From the NCBI GenBank assembly GCA_017631875.1, contig JAGBSL010000073.1:1-25987 (forward strand): a stretch of DNA of 25,987 nt. The letters are read 5' to 3'. The DNA is from Bacteroidales bacterium. Lineage in GTDB: Bacteria; Bacteroidota; Bacteroidia; Bacteroidales; UBA932. Below, in pieces: positions 7,971 to 14,000 of this stretch (position 1 is the stretch's first letter; each line of letters starts with the position of its first letter). Made by a program: the position numbers and the translations under genes. Below the pieces are notes generated by a model. That model saw only the letters and a program-made list of their open reading frames with translations, ran no database searches and had not been told where the DNA came from.

Positions 7971-7978
7971 CAAAGATA
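7971..7978 (-). promoter_or_regulatory. -7 box for the LysR-type gene (probably leaderless transcript)
   Basis: The minus strand reads TATCTTTG, matching TAnnTTTG, and ends 5 nt before the start codon. Transcription from it would begin at or next to the ATG. The sequence does not show a -33 element. Confidence 0.5.
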
Positions 7979-7990
7979 TAAAAAGTTTGT

Positions 7991-7998
7991 TATATTTG
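7991..7998 (+). promoter_or_regulatory. -7 box for the M16 peptidase gene
   Basis: TATATTTG matches TAnnTTTG and gives a leader of about 80 nt. The leader holds a 7-bp inverted repeat, ATGGCGT (8015-8021) with ACGCCAT (8048-8054), of unknown role. The box faces away from the LysR-gene box with 12 bp between them. Confidence 0.55.
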
Positions 7999-8086
7999 TA
8001 GTTTATTAGGATTCATGGCGTCTAACAGCATAGATGCAAATGATAAAACGCCATAAACCGGAAACAACAAAACCAATTTATACACT

Positions 8087-10885
8087 ATGAAACGTTTGTT
8101 TATCTTTATCGCAGCTATCTTCGCTGCTGCGGTTGCCTTCGGTCAGACACCGCTTCCAAACGACCCTGAGGTAAGGGTTGGAAAGCTGGAGAACGGCATG
8201 ACCTACTACATCCGCCACAATGACCAGCCGGCTCAGAGGGCTGAGTTCTACCTGGCTACTGACGTTGGAGCATATCAGGAGGCTGATGACCAGGACGGTC
8301 TCGCACACTTCCTCGAGCACATGTGCTTCAACGGTACGAAAAACTTCCCTGGAAAGACACTCCTTGAGTGGCTCCAGAGCATCGGTGCAGAGTTCGGAAG
8401 AAACATCAACGCATCGACAGGTTTCGAGCAGACCCAGTACATGCTCAACAACATTCCTATCGTACGCGAGACAATCATCGACTCGTGTCTTCTCGTGCTT
8501 CACGACTACTCACACTTCGTGACATGCGATCCTGAGGAGATCGACGCTGAAAGAGCTGTCATCCTCGAGGAGAAGAGAACAAGAAACAATGCAAGCTGGA
8601 GAATGTTCGAGAAGTCTCTCCCTTACTATTTCGGTGACACTCCTTATTCAAGAAGAACCCTCATCGGTGGCGAGGAGCAGCTCAAGACATTCGCATACGA
8701 AAGCCTCACAAACTTCTACAGAGACTGGTGTCGTCCTGACCTCCAGGCAGTTATCGTTATCGGTGACGTAAACGTAGACGAGATCGAGGCTAAGATCAAG
8801 ACTATCTTCGCAGACATCCCTGCAGCAGAGAACCCAAGACAGAAGGAGTACTATCAGCTTCCTCAGAACGAGGAGCCTATCATCGGTATCATCACTGACG
8901 CCGAGGCTACAAGCTCAAGCATCGAGGTTCTTTGGAAGAGCGAGCCTCTCCCTAAGGAGTTCGGAAACACAGTAGAGGGCTACATGATCGACCTCGTGAA
9001 GTCATATATCTACTACATCATGCAGGAGAGATTCAGCGACATCACATCTAAGCCAGGCGCTCCATTCCTTGGTGCAAGCCTCAGCGTAGGCCGCCTCTGC
9101 ACTACATGCGAGGGCGTTTTCGCAAACGTATCATTCAAGGATGGCGACGCTGTAAACGCATTCGCAGCTATGATGCTCGAGGTCGAGAAGATGAAGAGAT
9201 TCGGCTTCACTGACGGTGAGGTAGAGCGTGCTAAGGCTAAGATCATGAGCCACTATGAGAGAGCTGTCGAGGCTGCTCCTACACGCAAGAACGCTGACTT
9301 CGTACGTCCACTCCTCAATGCATTCTACCACAATGAGTCATACATGGATCCTGCGACAGAGCTCCAGGTTGCACAGATGATCTGCTCACAGCTCAACGCA
9401 GCAGTCCTCAGCCAGATCGCAGCTTCAATGATCACTGACGAGAACATGGTTGTTCTCTACAATGGTCCGGAGAAGGAAGGTCTTGTCAACCCTACCCAGG
9501 AGCAGCTCGCAGCTGTAATCGCAGCTGTCAAGACTGCAGAGATCGAGGCTAACGTAGAGGAGGCTGTCAACGAGCCTCTCATCAGCAAGAACCTCAAGGG
9601 CAGCAAGGTAAAGAAGGCCGCAGAAGGCATCTACGGTTCTACAGAATGGACTCTCAAGAACGGCCTTAAGGTTGTAGTTCTCCCTACAGAGTACAAGAAG
9701 GATCAGGTTATCATGAACCTCAAGTTCGACGGTGGTAAGACTCTCGTTTCTGACGAGGAGATCGTTTCACTCGAGGACAACATCTGGTCTGTATACCTCA
9801 ACAACACAGGTATCTCGAAGTTCCCTTCAACAGTCCTCTCGAAGATGCTTGCAGGTAAGAACGTAAGCATGAACCCTTATATCGGCGGAACACAGCACGG
9901 TATCAGCGGCCAGAGCACACCTAAGGACCTTGAGACTGCATTCCAGCTCATGTATCTCCTCTTCGCTGAGCCACGTTTCGATGCTGAGGAGTACGCTACA
10001 GGTATCCAGCAGATCGAGGCTATCCTGCCTAACATCGAGAACAATCCTGACTTCCTCTTCCAGAACTACGTAAGCAAGACACTTTACGGTGGAAACAAGA
10101 GAGTGGTAGAGCTCAACGACGAGACTCTTGCAGCTGCTAGCCTTGAGACTATCGAGACTGTATACCGCAGACTCTTCAACAACGTAGGTGGTGCTACCCT
10201 TTATATTATAGGTAACGTAGACCTCGAGACTCTCAAGCCAATGGTTGAGAAGTATGCAGGTTCACTCCCTAAGGGCAAGAAGGGAACAAATGTAGATGAA
10301 GCTAAGATGATCCAGATGGTGAAGGGCGTAACAGACGACAACACTCTCCGCGTTCAGCTCCAGACTCCTAAGCAGACTGTATTCCAGGTGTTCAGCGCTT
10401 ACATGCCTGTAACCACTAAGGATATGGTAACTCTCAAGGTTGCTAACTACGTTCTCGACATGATCTACACCAAGACCATCCGCGAGAAGGAAGGCGGCAC
10501 ATACGGTGTAGGTTCAAGCCTCAGCGCATCAAGAGCACCTTATAACAGAGTGACATTCATGGTTCAGTTCGACACTAACCCAGAGCAGGCACCTAAGCTC
10601 AGCGGCCTTACTGTGAAGTACCTCAACGAGCTCGCACAGAACGGTCCTACAGCAGAGGAGTTCGCAATGGCTATGGAGAACATCCAGAAGAACCTCCCAG
10701 AGTCAAGGATCACAAACTCTTACTGGCAGAGCGCACTCTCACTCAATCATGAGTACGGCATCGACTATGATGCAGAGTACGAGGCAGCTCTCAAGAGCGT
10801 GACTCCAGAGGATGTGAAGACCCTCATGCAGGCAGTCCTTGCACAGGGCAACTTCATCCAGATCATGCTTGCTCCAGCAGAGTAA
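8087..10885 (+). CDS. Secreted M16 family zinc metallopeptidase (pitrilysin/insulinase type)
   Basis: M16 peptidases degrade peptides in a closed chamber formed by two homologous halves; Bacteroidales ones are exported. The 932-residue protein starts with a Sec signal peptide (MKRLFIFIAAIFAAAVAFGQ, cleavage probably after AFG or nearby). The inverted zinc motif HFLEH is at residues 74-78 and the third ligand Glu155 lies in ERAVILEEKR, the normal HxxEH-X76-E spacing. M16C-type domains follow (for example FYRDWCRPDLQAVIVIGDV), and the second, non-catalytic half begins near residue 515 (STEWTLKNGLKVVVLPTEYK) and keeps the REKEGGTYGV segment. Codon use is as biased as in PFOR, suggesting strong expression. 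It is a single-gene unit closed by a strong terminator. Its substrate is not evident. Confidence 0.95.
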   Translation: MKRLFIFIAAIFAAAVAFGQTPLPNDPEVRVGKLENGMTYYIRHNDQPAQRAEFYLATDVGAYQEADDQDGLAHFLEHMCFNGTKNFPGKTLLEWLQSIGAEFGRNINASTGFEQTQYMLNNIPIVRETIIDSCLLVLHDYSHFVTCDPEEIDAERAVILEEKRTRNNASWRMFEKSLPYYFGDTPYSRRTLIGGEEQLKTFAYESLTNFYRDWCRPDLQAVIVIGDVNVDEIEAKIKTIFADIPAAENPRQKEYYQLPQNEEPIIGIITDAEATSSSIEVLWKSEPLPKEFGNTVEGYMIDLVKSYIYYIMQERFSDITSKPGAPFLGASLSVGRLCTTCEGVFANVSFKDGDAVNAFAAMMLEVEKMKRFGFTDGEVERAKAKIMSHYERAVEAAPTRKNADFVRPLLNAFYHNESYMDPATELQVAQMICSQLNAAVLSQIAASMITDENMVVLYNGPEKEGLVNPTQEQLAAVIAAVKTAEIEANVEEAVNEPLISKNLKGSKVKKAAEGIYGSTEWTLKNGLKVVVLPTEYKKDQVIMNLKFDGGKTLVSDEEIVSLEDNIWSVYLNNTGISKFPSTVLSKMLAGKNVSMNPYIGGTQHGISGQSTPKDLETAFQLMYLLFAEPRFDAEEYATGIQQIEAILPNIENNPDFLFQNYVSKTLYGGNKRVVELNDETLAAASLETIETVYRRLFNNVGGATLYIIGNVDLETLKPMVEKYAGSLPKGKKGTNVDEAKMIQMVKGVTDDNTLRVQLQTPKQTVFQVFSAYMPVTTKDMVTLKVANYVLDMIYTKTIREKEGGTYGVGSSLSASRAPYNRVTFMVQFDTNPEQAPKLSGLTVKYLNELAQNGPTAEEFAMAMENIQKNLPESRITNSYWQSALSLNHEYGIDYDAEYEAALKSVTPEDVKTLMQAVLAQGNFIQIMLAPAE

Positions 10886-10900
10886 ACATTCTGCAAATAT

Positions 10901-10938
10901 AAAAAAGATGTCGAGGCATTTACCTCGACATCTTTTTT
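10901..10938. terminator. Bidirectional terminator between M16 peptidase and ferredoxin
   Basis: A 16-bp perfect stem, AAAAAAGATGTCGAGG (10901-10916) with CCTCGACATCTTTTTT (10923-10938), has a 6-nt loop and A/T runs on both sides. It closes the M16 gene on the plus strand and the ferredoxin gene on the minus strand. Confidence 0.92.
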
Positions 10939-10953
10939 AATATATAAACTTGA

Positions 10954-11157
10954 TTAGTTATATCTCTCTACCGCACCGAATATACAAACATTTGAGCAAA
11001 TACCACAAGAAATACAACGTTTAGAATCTATCATATAAATACGTCCTTCCGAAATGGCTTGAACGGGACACTCTGGCAAGCAGTTTCCACATGCGACACA
11101 ACCATCTGATATTCGATAGGAAACCACTCCCTTAACTAAGGAGGCCTTAGGATCCAT
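10954..11157 (-). CDS. Small 2[4Fe-4S] ferredoxin, downstream copy
   Basis: This is a small cytoplasmic electron carrier with two 4Fe-4S clusters. Motif 1 is CVACGNCLPECP (Cys20, 23, 26, 30) and motif 2 is CISCGICSNVC (Cys48, 51, 54, 58); the second lacks the usual proline after the last cysteine. The 67-residue length is given by the ATG at 11157. A GTG at codon 11 would give an N-terminus (VVSYRISDGC) that aligns better with the neighbouring ferredoxin (MYYKITDDC), so the true start is uncertain. The gene lies just after a hairpin that appears to terminate the upstream ferredoxin, so it may be expressed at a lower level by read-through. Codons are AT-rich (AAA, ATA, TTA), unlike PFOR or M16. 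It may accept electrons from PFOR, but no direct link is visible. Confidence 0.9.
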   Translation of the reverse strand: MDPKASLVKGVVSYRISDGCVACGNCLPECPVQAISEGRIYMIDSKRCISCGICSNVCIFGAVERYN

Positions 11158-11169
11158 AAGATAAATAAA

Positions 11170-11192
11170 ATAGAACCCATTCAGGGTTCTAT
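11170..11192 (-). terminator. Hairpin/attenuator between the two ferredoxin genes
   Basis: ATAGAACCC (11170-11178) pairs with GGGTTCTAT (11184-11192), a 9-bp stem with a 5-nt loop. On the minus strand it is followed by TTTATTTAT, the pattern of an intrinsic terminator, only 12 nt before the downstream ferredoxin ATG. Confidence 0.75.
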
Positions 11193-11213
11193 AAATGAAA
11201 TCGTCGAGATATT

Positions 11214-11387
11214 TTACTCACCCTCAACTATTGCACCCATTGGACATTCACCTGCACACTTGCCGCATCCGATACATAATGTAGGATCAATCTCATAATG
11301 TGCTTCACCTGCGGATATTGCATTCTGCTCGCAATAATCTACACAAGATCCGCATGATACACAATCATCTGTAATTTTGTAATACAT
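11214..11387 (-). CDS. Small 2[4Fe-4S] ferredoxin, upstream copy (57 aa)
   Basis: A short gene read directly from the sequence. The 57-residue product begins MYYKITDDCVSCGSC and carries two 4Fe-4S motifs: Cys9, 12, 15, 19 (CVSCGSCVDYC) and Cys38, 41, 44, 48 (CIGCGKCAGECP), the classical clostridial-type ferredoxin layout. The length is typical. The first motif ends CEQ where most relatives have CP. It is a cytoplasmic low-potential electron carrier for oxidoreductases such as PFOR, hydrogenase or Rnf; the actual partner is not shown. It has the best-formed ferredoxin promoter in the window (TTTG-N18-TAAATTTG, about 50 nt upstream) and ends at a hairpin that separates it from a second ferredoxin. 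The composition is more AT-rich than neighbouring genes. Confidence 0.93.
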   Translation of the reverse strand: MYYKITDDCVSCGSCVDYCEQNAISAGEAHYEIDPTLCIGCGKCAGECPMGAIVEGE

Positions 11388-11437
11388 ACTTTAAGATTTA
11401 AATTGTTATTAGTTAAATTCTTTATGAATTCACATGG

Positions 11438-11467
11438 CAAATTTAGTCATTAATTTTGATATTCAAA
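11438..11467 (-). promoter_or_regulatory. Promoter of the ferredoxin pair (-33 TTTG, -7 TAAATTTG)
   Basis: On the minus strand TTTG (11467-11464) and TAAATTTG (11445-11438) are 18 bp apart, close to the Bacteroidota sigma-A-type consensus. A leader of about 45 nt follows to the ATG at 11387. Confidence 0.8.
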
Positions 11468-11477
11468 CAGAAAGACA

Positions 11478-11499
11478 AGACAATAATTGTCTATCTTTG
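11478..11499 (+). promoter_or_regulatory. -7 box with overlapping palindrome before the DUF1573 gene
   Basis: TATCTTTG at 11492-11499 matches TAnnTTTG. Directly overlapping its first base is a perfect 15-bp inverted repeat, AGACAAT-A-ATTGTCT (11478-11492), a candidate operator. The leader from here to the ATG at 11685 is about 180 nt and holds the repeat array. Confidence 0.5.
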
Positions 11500-11502
11500 T
11501 AA

Positions 11503-11668
11503 CAGATTGCCACGTCGGGGCATGCCCCTCCTCGCAATGACGTGGAATGAAACAACTTGCCCCTTCTGGCAATGACGTGGAATGGAACAACTTGCTCCTC
11601 CTCGCAATGACGTCGAAGGCAAACAATTGGACTCGTCATTGCGAGGAACGAAGTGACGTGGCAATCTG
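11503..11668. repeat. Compound palindromic repeat with a 3x35-bp tandem array
   Basis: Outer arms CAGATTGCCACGTC (11503-11516) and GACGTGGCAATCTG (11655-11668) pair perfectly over 14 bp. Inner arms CCTCGCAATGACG and CGTCATTGCGAGG also pair. Between them GCAATGACGTGGAATG recurs at 11534, 11569 and 11604, an exact 35-bp period with small differences. The element belongs to the same family as the one at 13235-13331: the first 40 bp of both (11504-11543, 13235-13274) are nearly identical. No unique spacers are present, so it is not a CRISPR array. Confidence 0.85.
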
Positions 11669-11684
11669 CCAAATAAAACTTAGT

Positions 11685-12776
11685 ATGAAGAGAAAAATTA
11701 CCATTATAGCGACAATGCTTCTGTCGATGCTCACCGGATGGGCCCAGGAGAAGATCGGAAACGTGCTGGAGATCGACAAGACGATCCATAATTTCGGAGA
11801 CATCATGCTGGACAGCGGTCCGGTGTCATGTACATTCACATTCAAGAACATATCGGAGAAGCCGGTTGTAGTTTACAACGTGGTTTCAAGCTGCGGCTGC
11901 ACCGACGTGAACTGGACCAAGGAGCCACTTCGTCCGGGCGAGAGCGGCAACGTGTCGGTTACATATTCCAATGATGAGGGTCCATATCCGTTCGACAAGA
12001 CCATCACGATGTATGTTTCTGACATAAAGAAACCGGTGCTGCTGAAGGTGCGCGGCGTGAGCCTTGCAAAGGCGCAGCCGCTGGAGGAGCTGTACACTGT
12101 CGCTTATGGTCCTTTGGCAATGAAGAGTGCATCACTCAAGTGCGGCAACCTTGATCAGGGAGAGCAGAGGAGCGATGCGGTCATGGTAGCGAACCTTTCG
12201 GAGAAGCCTATCTATGTGACATTCGGAGACGTTTCCGAATGGCTTGATGTGAAGGTCTCCCCTAACCCGATTCCGGCTCGCGGCACGGCGGAGATGAGCT
12301 ATACCGTTACAGCTTCAAGGGACTTGTGGGGCAAGAACAGGTATTGGGCGACTCCACAGGTGGACGGAAAGGCATACAGGAACGGTAATAATGACAGCAG
12401 GATATGCGTGACTGCGTTCACAAGGGAGAATTTCAGCAACATGAGTGAGGAGGAGAGGGACAAGGGTCCGATGCCGAAGTTCACTACAAGTACTTTCCAA
12501 GCGGGAAAGATAAAGAAGGGTGAGACTGTCCATGCAGAGTTTGTAATGACCAATGACGGCAAGTCGCCGTTCTCCGTATATAAGGTGGATGCTGATGCGA
12601 AATGTTGGTCACACAGTGACATCCCGTCATGCGATCCTGGTCAGAAGATCAAGTTCAGGGTGCATATCGACACATCGAATATGCCGGAGGGCGAAATGCT
12701 GACAATAGTAACCCTGACGACCAATTGTCCTCTCCGCCCTATCATCAACCTTTTTGTTGCTGGATGGATAGAATAG
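11685..12776 (+). CDS. Secreted DUF1573-domain protein
   Basis: The 363-residue protein has a Sec signal peptide (MKRKITIIATMLLSMLTGWAQ) and no lipobox cysteine, so it is probably periplasmic or surface-exposed. Residues about 22-130 are a DUF1573 Ig-like domain: HNFGDI, FTFKNISEKPVVV, SSCGCTDVNWTKEPLRPGESG and VTYSNDEGP are the family hallmarks. A second related beta-sandwich covers about residues 260-363 (FQAGKIKKGETVHAEFVMTN). The function of DUF1573 is not established. The frame is open back to 11547, but that segment is translated palindromic repeat (RHCEERSDVAIC), and MKRKI with its signal peptide is a far better start. It is followed after one base by the exporter gene, so the two are almost certainly translationally coupled. 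Confidence 0.9.
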   Translation: MKRKITIIATMLLSMLTGWAQEKIGNVLEIDKTIHNFGDIMLDSGPVSCTFTFKNISEKPVVVYNVVSSCGCTDVNWTKEPLRPGESGNVSVTYSNDEGPYPFDKTITMYVSDIKKPVLLKVRGVSLAKAQPLEELYTVAYGPLAMKSASLKCGNLDQGEQRSDAVMVANLSEKPIYVTFGDVSEWLDVKVSPNPIPARGTAEMSYTVTASRDLWGKNRYWATPQVDGKAYRNGNNDSRICVTAFTRENFSNMSEEERDKGPMPKFTTSTFQAGKIKKGETVHAEFVMTNDGKSPFSVYKVDADAKCWSHSDIPSCDPGQKIKFRVHIDTSNMPEGEMLTIVTLTTNCPLRPIINLFVAGWIE

Positions 12777-12777
12777 T

Positions 12778-13986
12778 ATGATTGAGATTATAAGAAATTC
12801 GATACTGATTACGGGACTGGTGGTTATCATGATGATGATGATCGAGTCTCTTAATATAGAGTCAAAGGGATTGTTCTTCAAGGGGCTGCGCAAGACCAAG
12901 GTCGGCCAGGTAGTGATAGCGTCGCTGCTGGGGTCAATCCCGGGATGCATGGGAGGCTTTGCGACCGTTTCCCTCTACACACACAGGATGTTCAGCTTCG
13001 GCGCCCTTGTAGCCATGATGATAGCGTCATCCGGCGACGAGGCTTTCGTGATGCTGGCGATGATTCCGGAGCAGGCTCTGATCATCTTTGCAGTGCTGTT
13101 TGTGCTTGCTATTGCTGTCGGAATCATCACCGACAAGATATACGACAGGGTTCATGCGAAGAAGTGCGGACTTCATGACCACGAGGAGTGCGGAGTGCAT
13201 ACTGACTGCGACGGATTCGAGATCCATGAGCATGAGATTGCCACGTCGGACTATTGTCCTCCTCGCAATGACGTATCGACATCGTCTGAAGATGACCGTT
13301 ACACGTCATTGCGAGCGAAGCGTGGCAATCTGCGGCATTTCGGATGGAAGAGAATAAGCATGCTGGTGGGACTGGCGCTGTTCATTGCTGCGCTTGGAAC
13401 AGGCATGCTGGGACATGACCATTCGGCTCATGAGGGTCATGACCATAGCGGCCACGTACATACTGAAGCGTGCGAGCATCATGCTCATGCAGACCATGAG
13501 CATGGTCATACTATCGATCTTCTGAGCGAGGACTGGATGAACGTACTATTCGCTGGTCTGAGCGTCATCATGCTGGTTGTACTCATATTCGCCAAGGACC
13601 ATTTCGTGGAGGAGCATCTGTGGAACCATATCATCAAGAAACACCTCCCTACCATATTCGCATGGACATTCGGTGTTCTGTTGGTGCTTGGCGTAATCAT
13701 GCATTACGTCAACATTGACAACTGGATAAGCGACAACACCGCCCTGATGATCCTTCTTGCCACCCTTATCGGCATCATCCCTGAATCAGGCCCGCACATG
13801 ATCTTCGTTACACTTTTCGCTGCGGGAGTCATTCCTTTCCCTGTACTTCTTGCCAGCAGCATCTCCCAGGACGGCCACGCGGGCATTCCTCTGCTTGCAG
13901 AAAGCAAGAAGAGCTTCGCACAGGCGAAGCTCATCAATTGCTTTGTCGCATTGGCTGCAGGTTATGCCGCCATGCTCTTTATGTAA
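12778..13986 (+). CDS. Putative heavy-metal/manganese exporter (ArsP_2-like) with His-rich loop
   Basis: This 402-residue inner-membrane protein matches the family annotated as putative 10-TM heavy-metal exporter or putative manganese transporter. Two inversely related halves carry the family signatures: SIPGCMGGFATVSLYTHRMF with MIASSGDEAFVMLAM (residues about 54-101), and IIPESGPHMIFVTLFAAGV with SSISQDGHAGIPLLAESK (about 331-378). About eight hydrophobic segments are readable. Two soluble loops are rich in metal ligands: one has six His and three Cys (about residues 123-152) and one has thirteen His plus a Cys (about 212-247). Between them, residues 153-185 are encoded by an inserted palindromic repeat that keeps the frame open. 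It starts one base after the DUF1573 stop codon. Its 3' end converges with the lipoprotein operon. The metal substrate is inferred from the family and the His-rich loops, not shown. Confidence 0.85.
   Translation: MIEIIRNSILITGLVVIMMMMIESLNIESKGLFFKGLRKTKVGQVVIASLLGSIPGCMGGFATVSLYTHRMFSFGALVAMMIASSGDEAFVMLAMIPEQALIIFAVLFVLAIAVGIITDKIYDRVHAKKCGLHDHEECGVHTDCDGFEIHEHEIATSDYCPPRNDVSTSSEDDRYTSLRAKRGNLRHFGWKRISMLVGLALFIAALGTGMLGHDHSAHEGHDHSGHVHTEACEHHAHADHEHGHTIDLLSEDWMNVLFAGLSVIMLVVLIFAKDHFVEEHLWNHIIKKHLPTIFAWTFGVLLVLGVIMHYVNIDNWISDNTALMILLATLIGIIPESGPHMIFVTLFAAGVIPFPVLLASSISQDGHAGIPLLAESKKSFAQAKLINCFVALAAGYAAMLFM
13235..13331. repeat. Palindromic repeat element inside the exporter coding frame
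   Basis: AGATTGCCACG (13235-13245) pairs with CGTGGCAATCT (13321-13331), and the inner arms CTCGCAATGACGT (13262-13274) pair with ACGTCATTGCGAG (13303-13315). It is read through in frame as IATSDYCPPRNDV and YTSLRAKRGNL within a cytoplasmic or periplasmic loop. The right half is 6 bp shorter than in the copy at 11634-11668. This resembles, in general type, the in-frame palindromic elements of Rickettsia. Confidence 0.88.
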
Positions 13987-14000
13987 CAGGTCTTACCTGT
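13986..14000. other. Tiny hairpin spanning two convergent stop codons
   Basis: ACAGGT-CTT-ACCTGT is a 6-bp stem with a 3-nt loop covering the end of the exporter stop codon and the stop codon of the minus-strand lipoprotein. It has no T-run and is weak as a terminator; no other terminator is visible between these convergent genes. Confidence 0.35.

Noticed and set aside
11525..11625. CRISPR array
   Set aside because: The 35-bp units are directly abutting, with no unique spacers, no cas genes nearby and the same sequence reappearing inside a gene.
11547..11684. A longer start for the DUF1573 gene
   Set aside because: The extra 46 codons are translated palindromic repeat and bury a clear signal peptide that starts at 11685.
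13987..13992. A real intrinsic terminator between the convergent exporter and lipoprotein genes
   Set aside because: Only six bases separate the genes and the small hairpin has a 6-bp stem without T-run; end formation probably uses other means.
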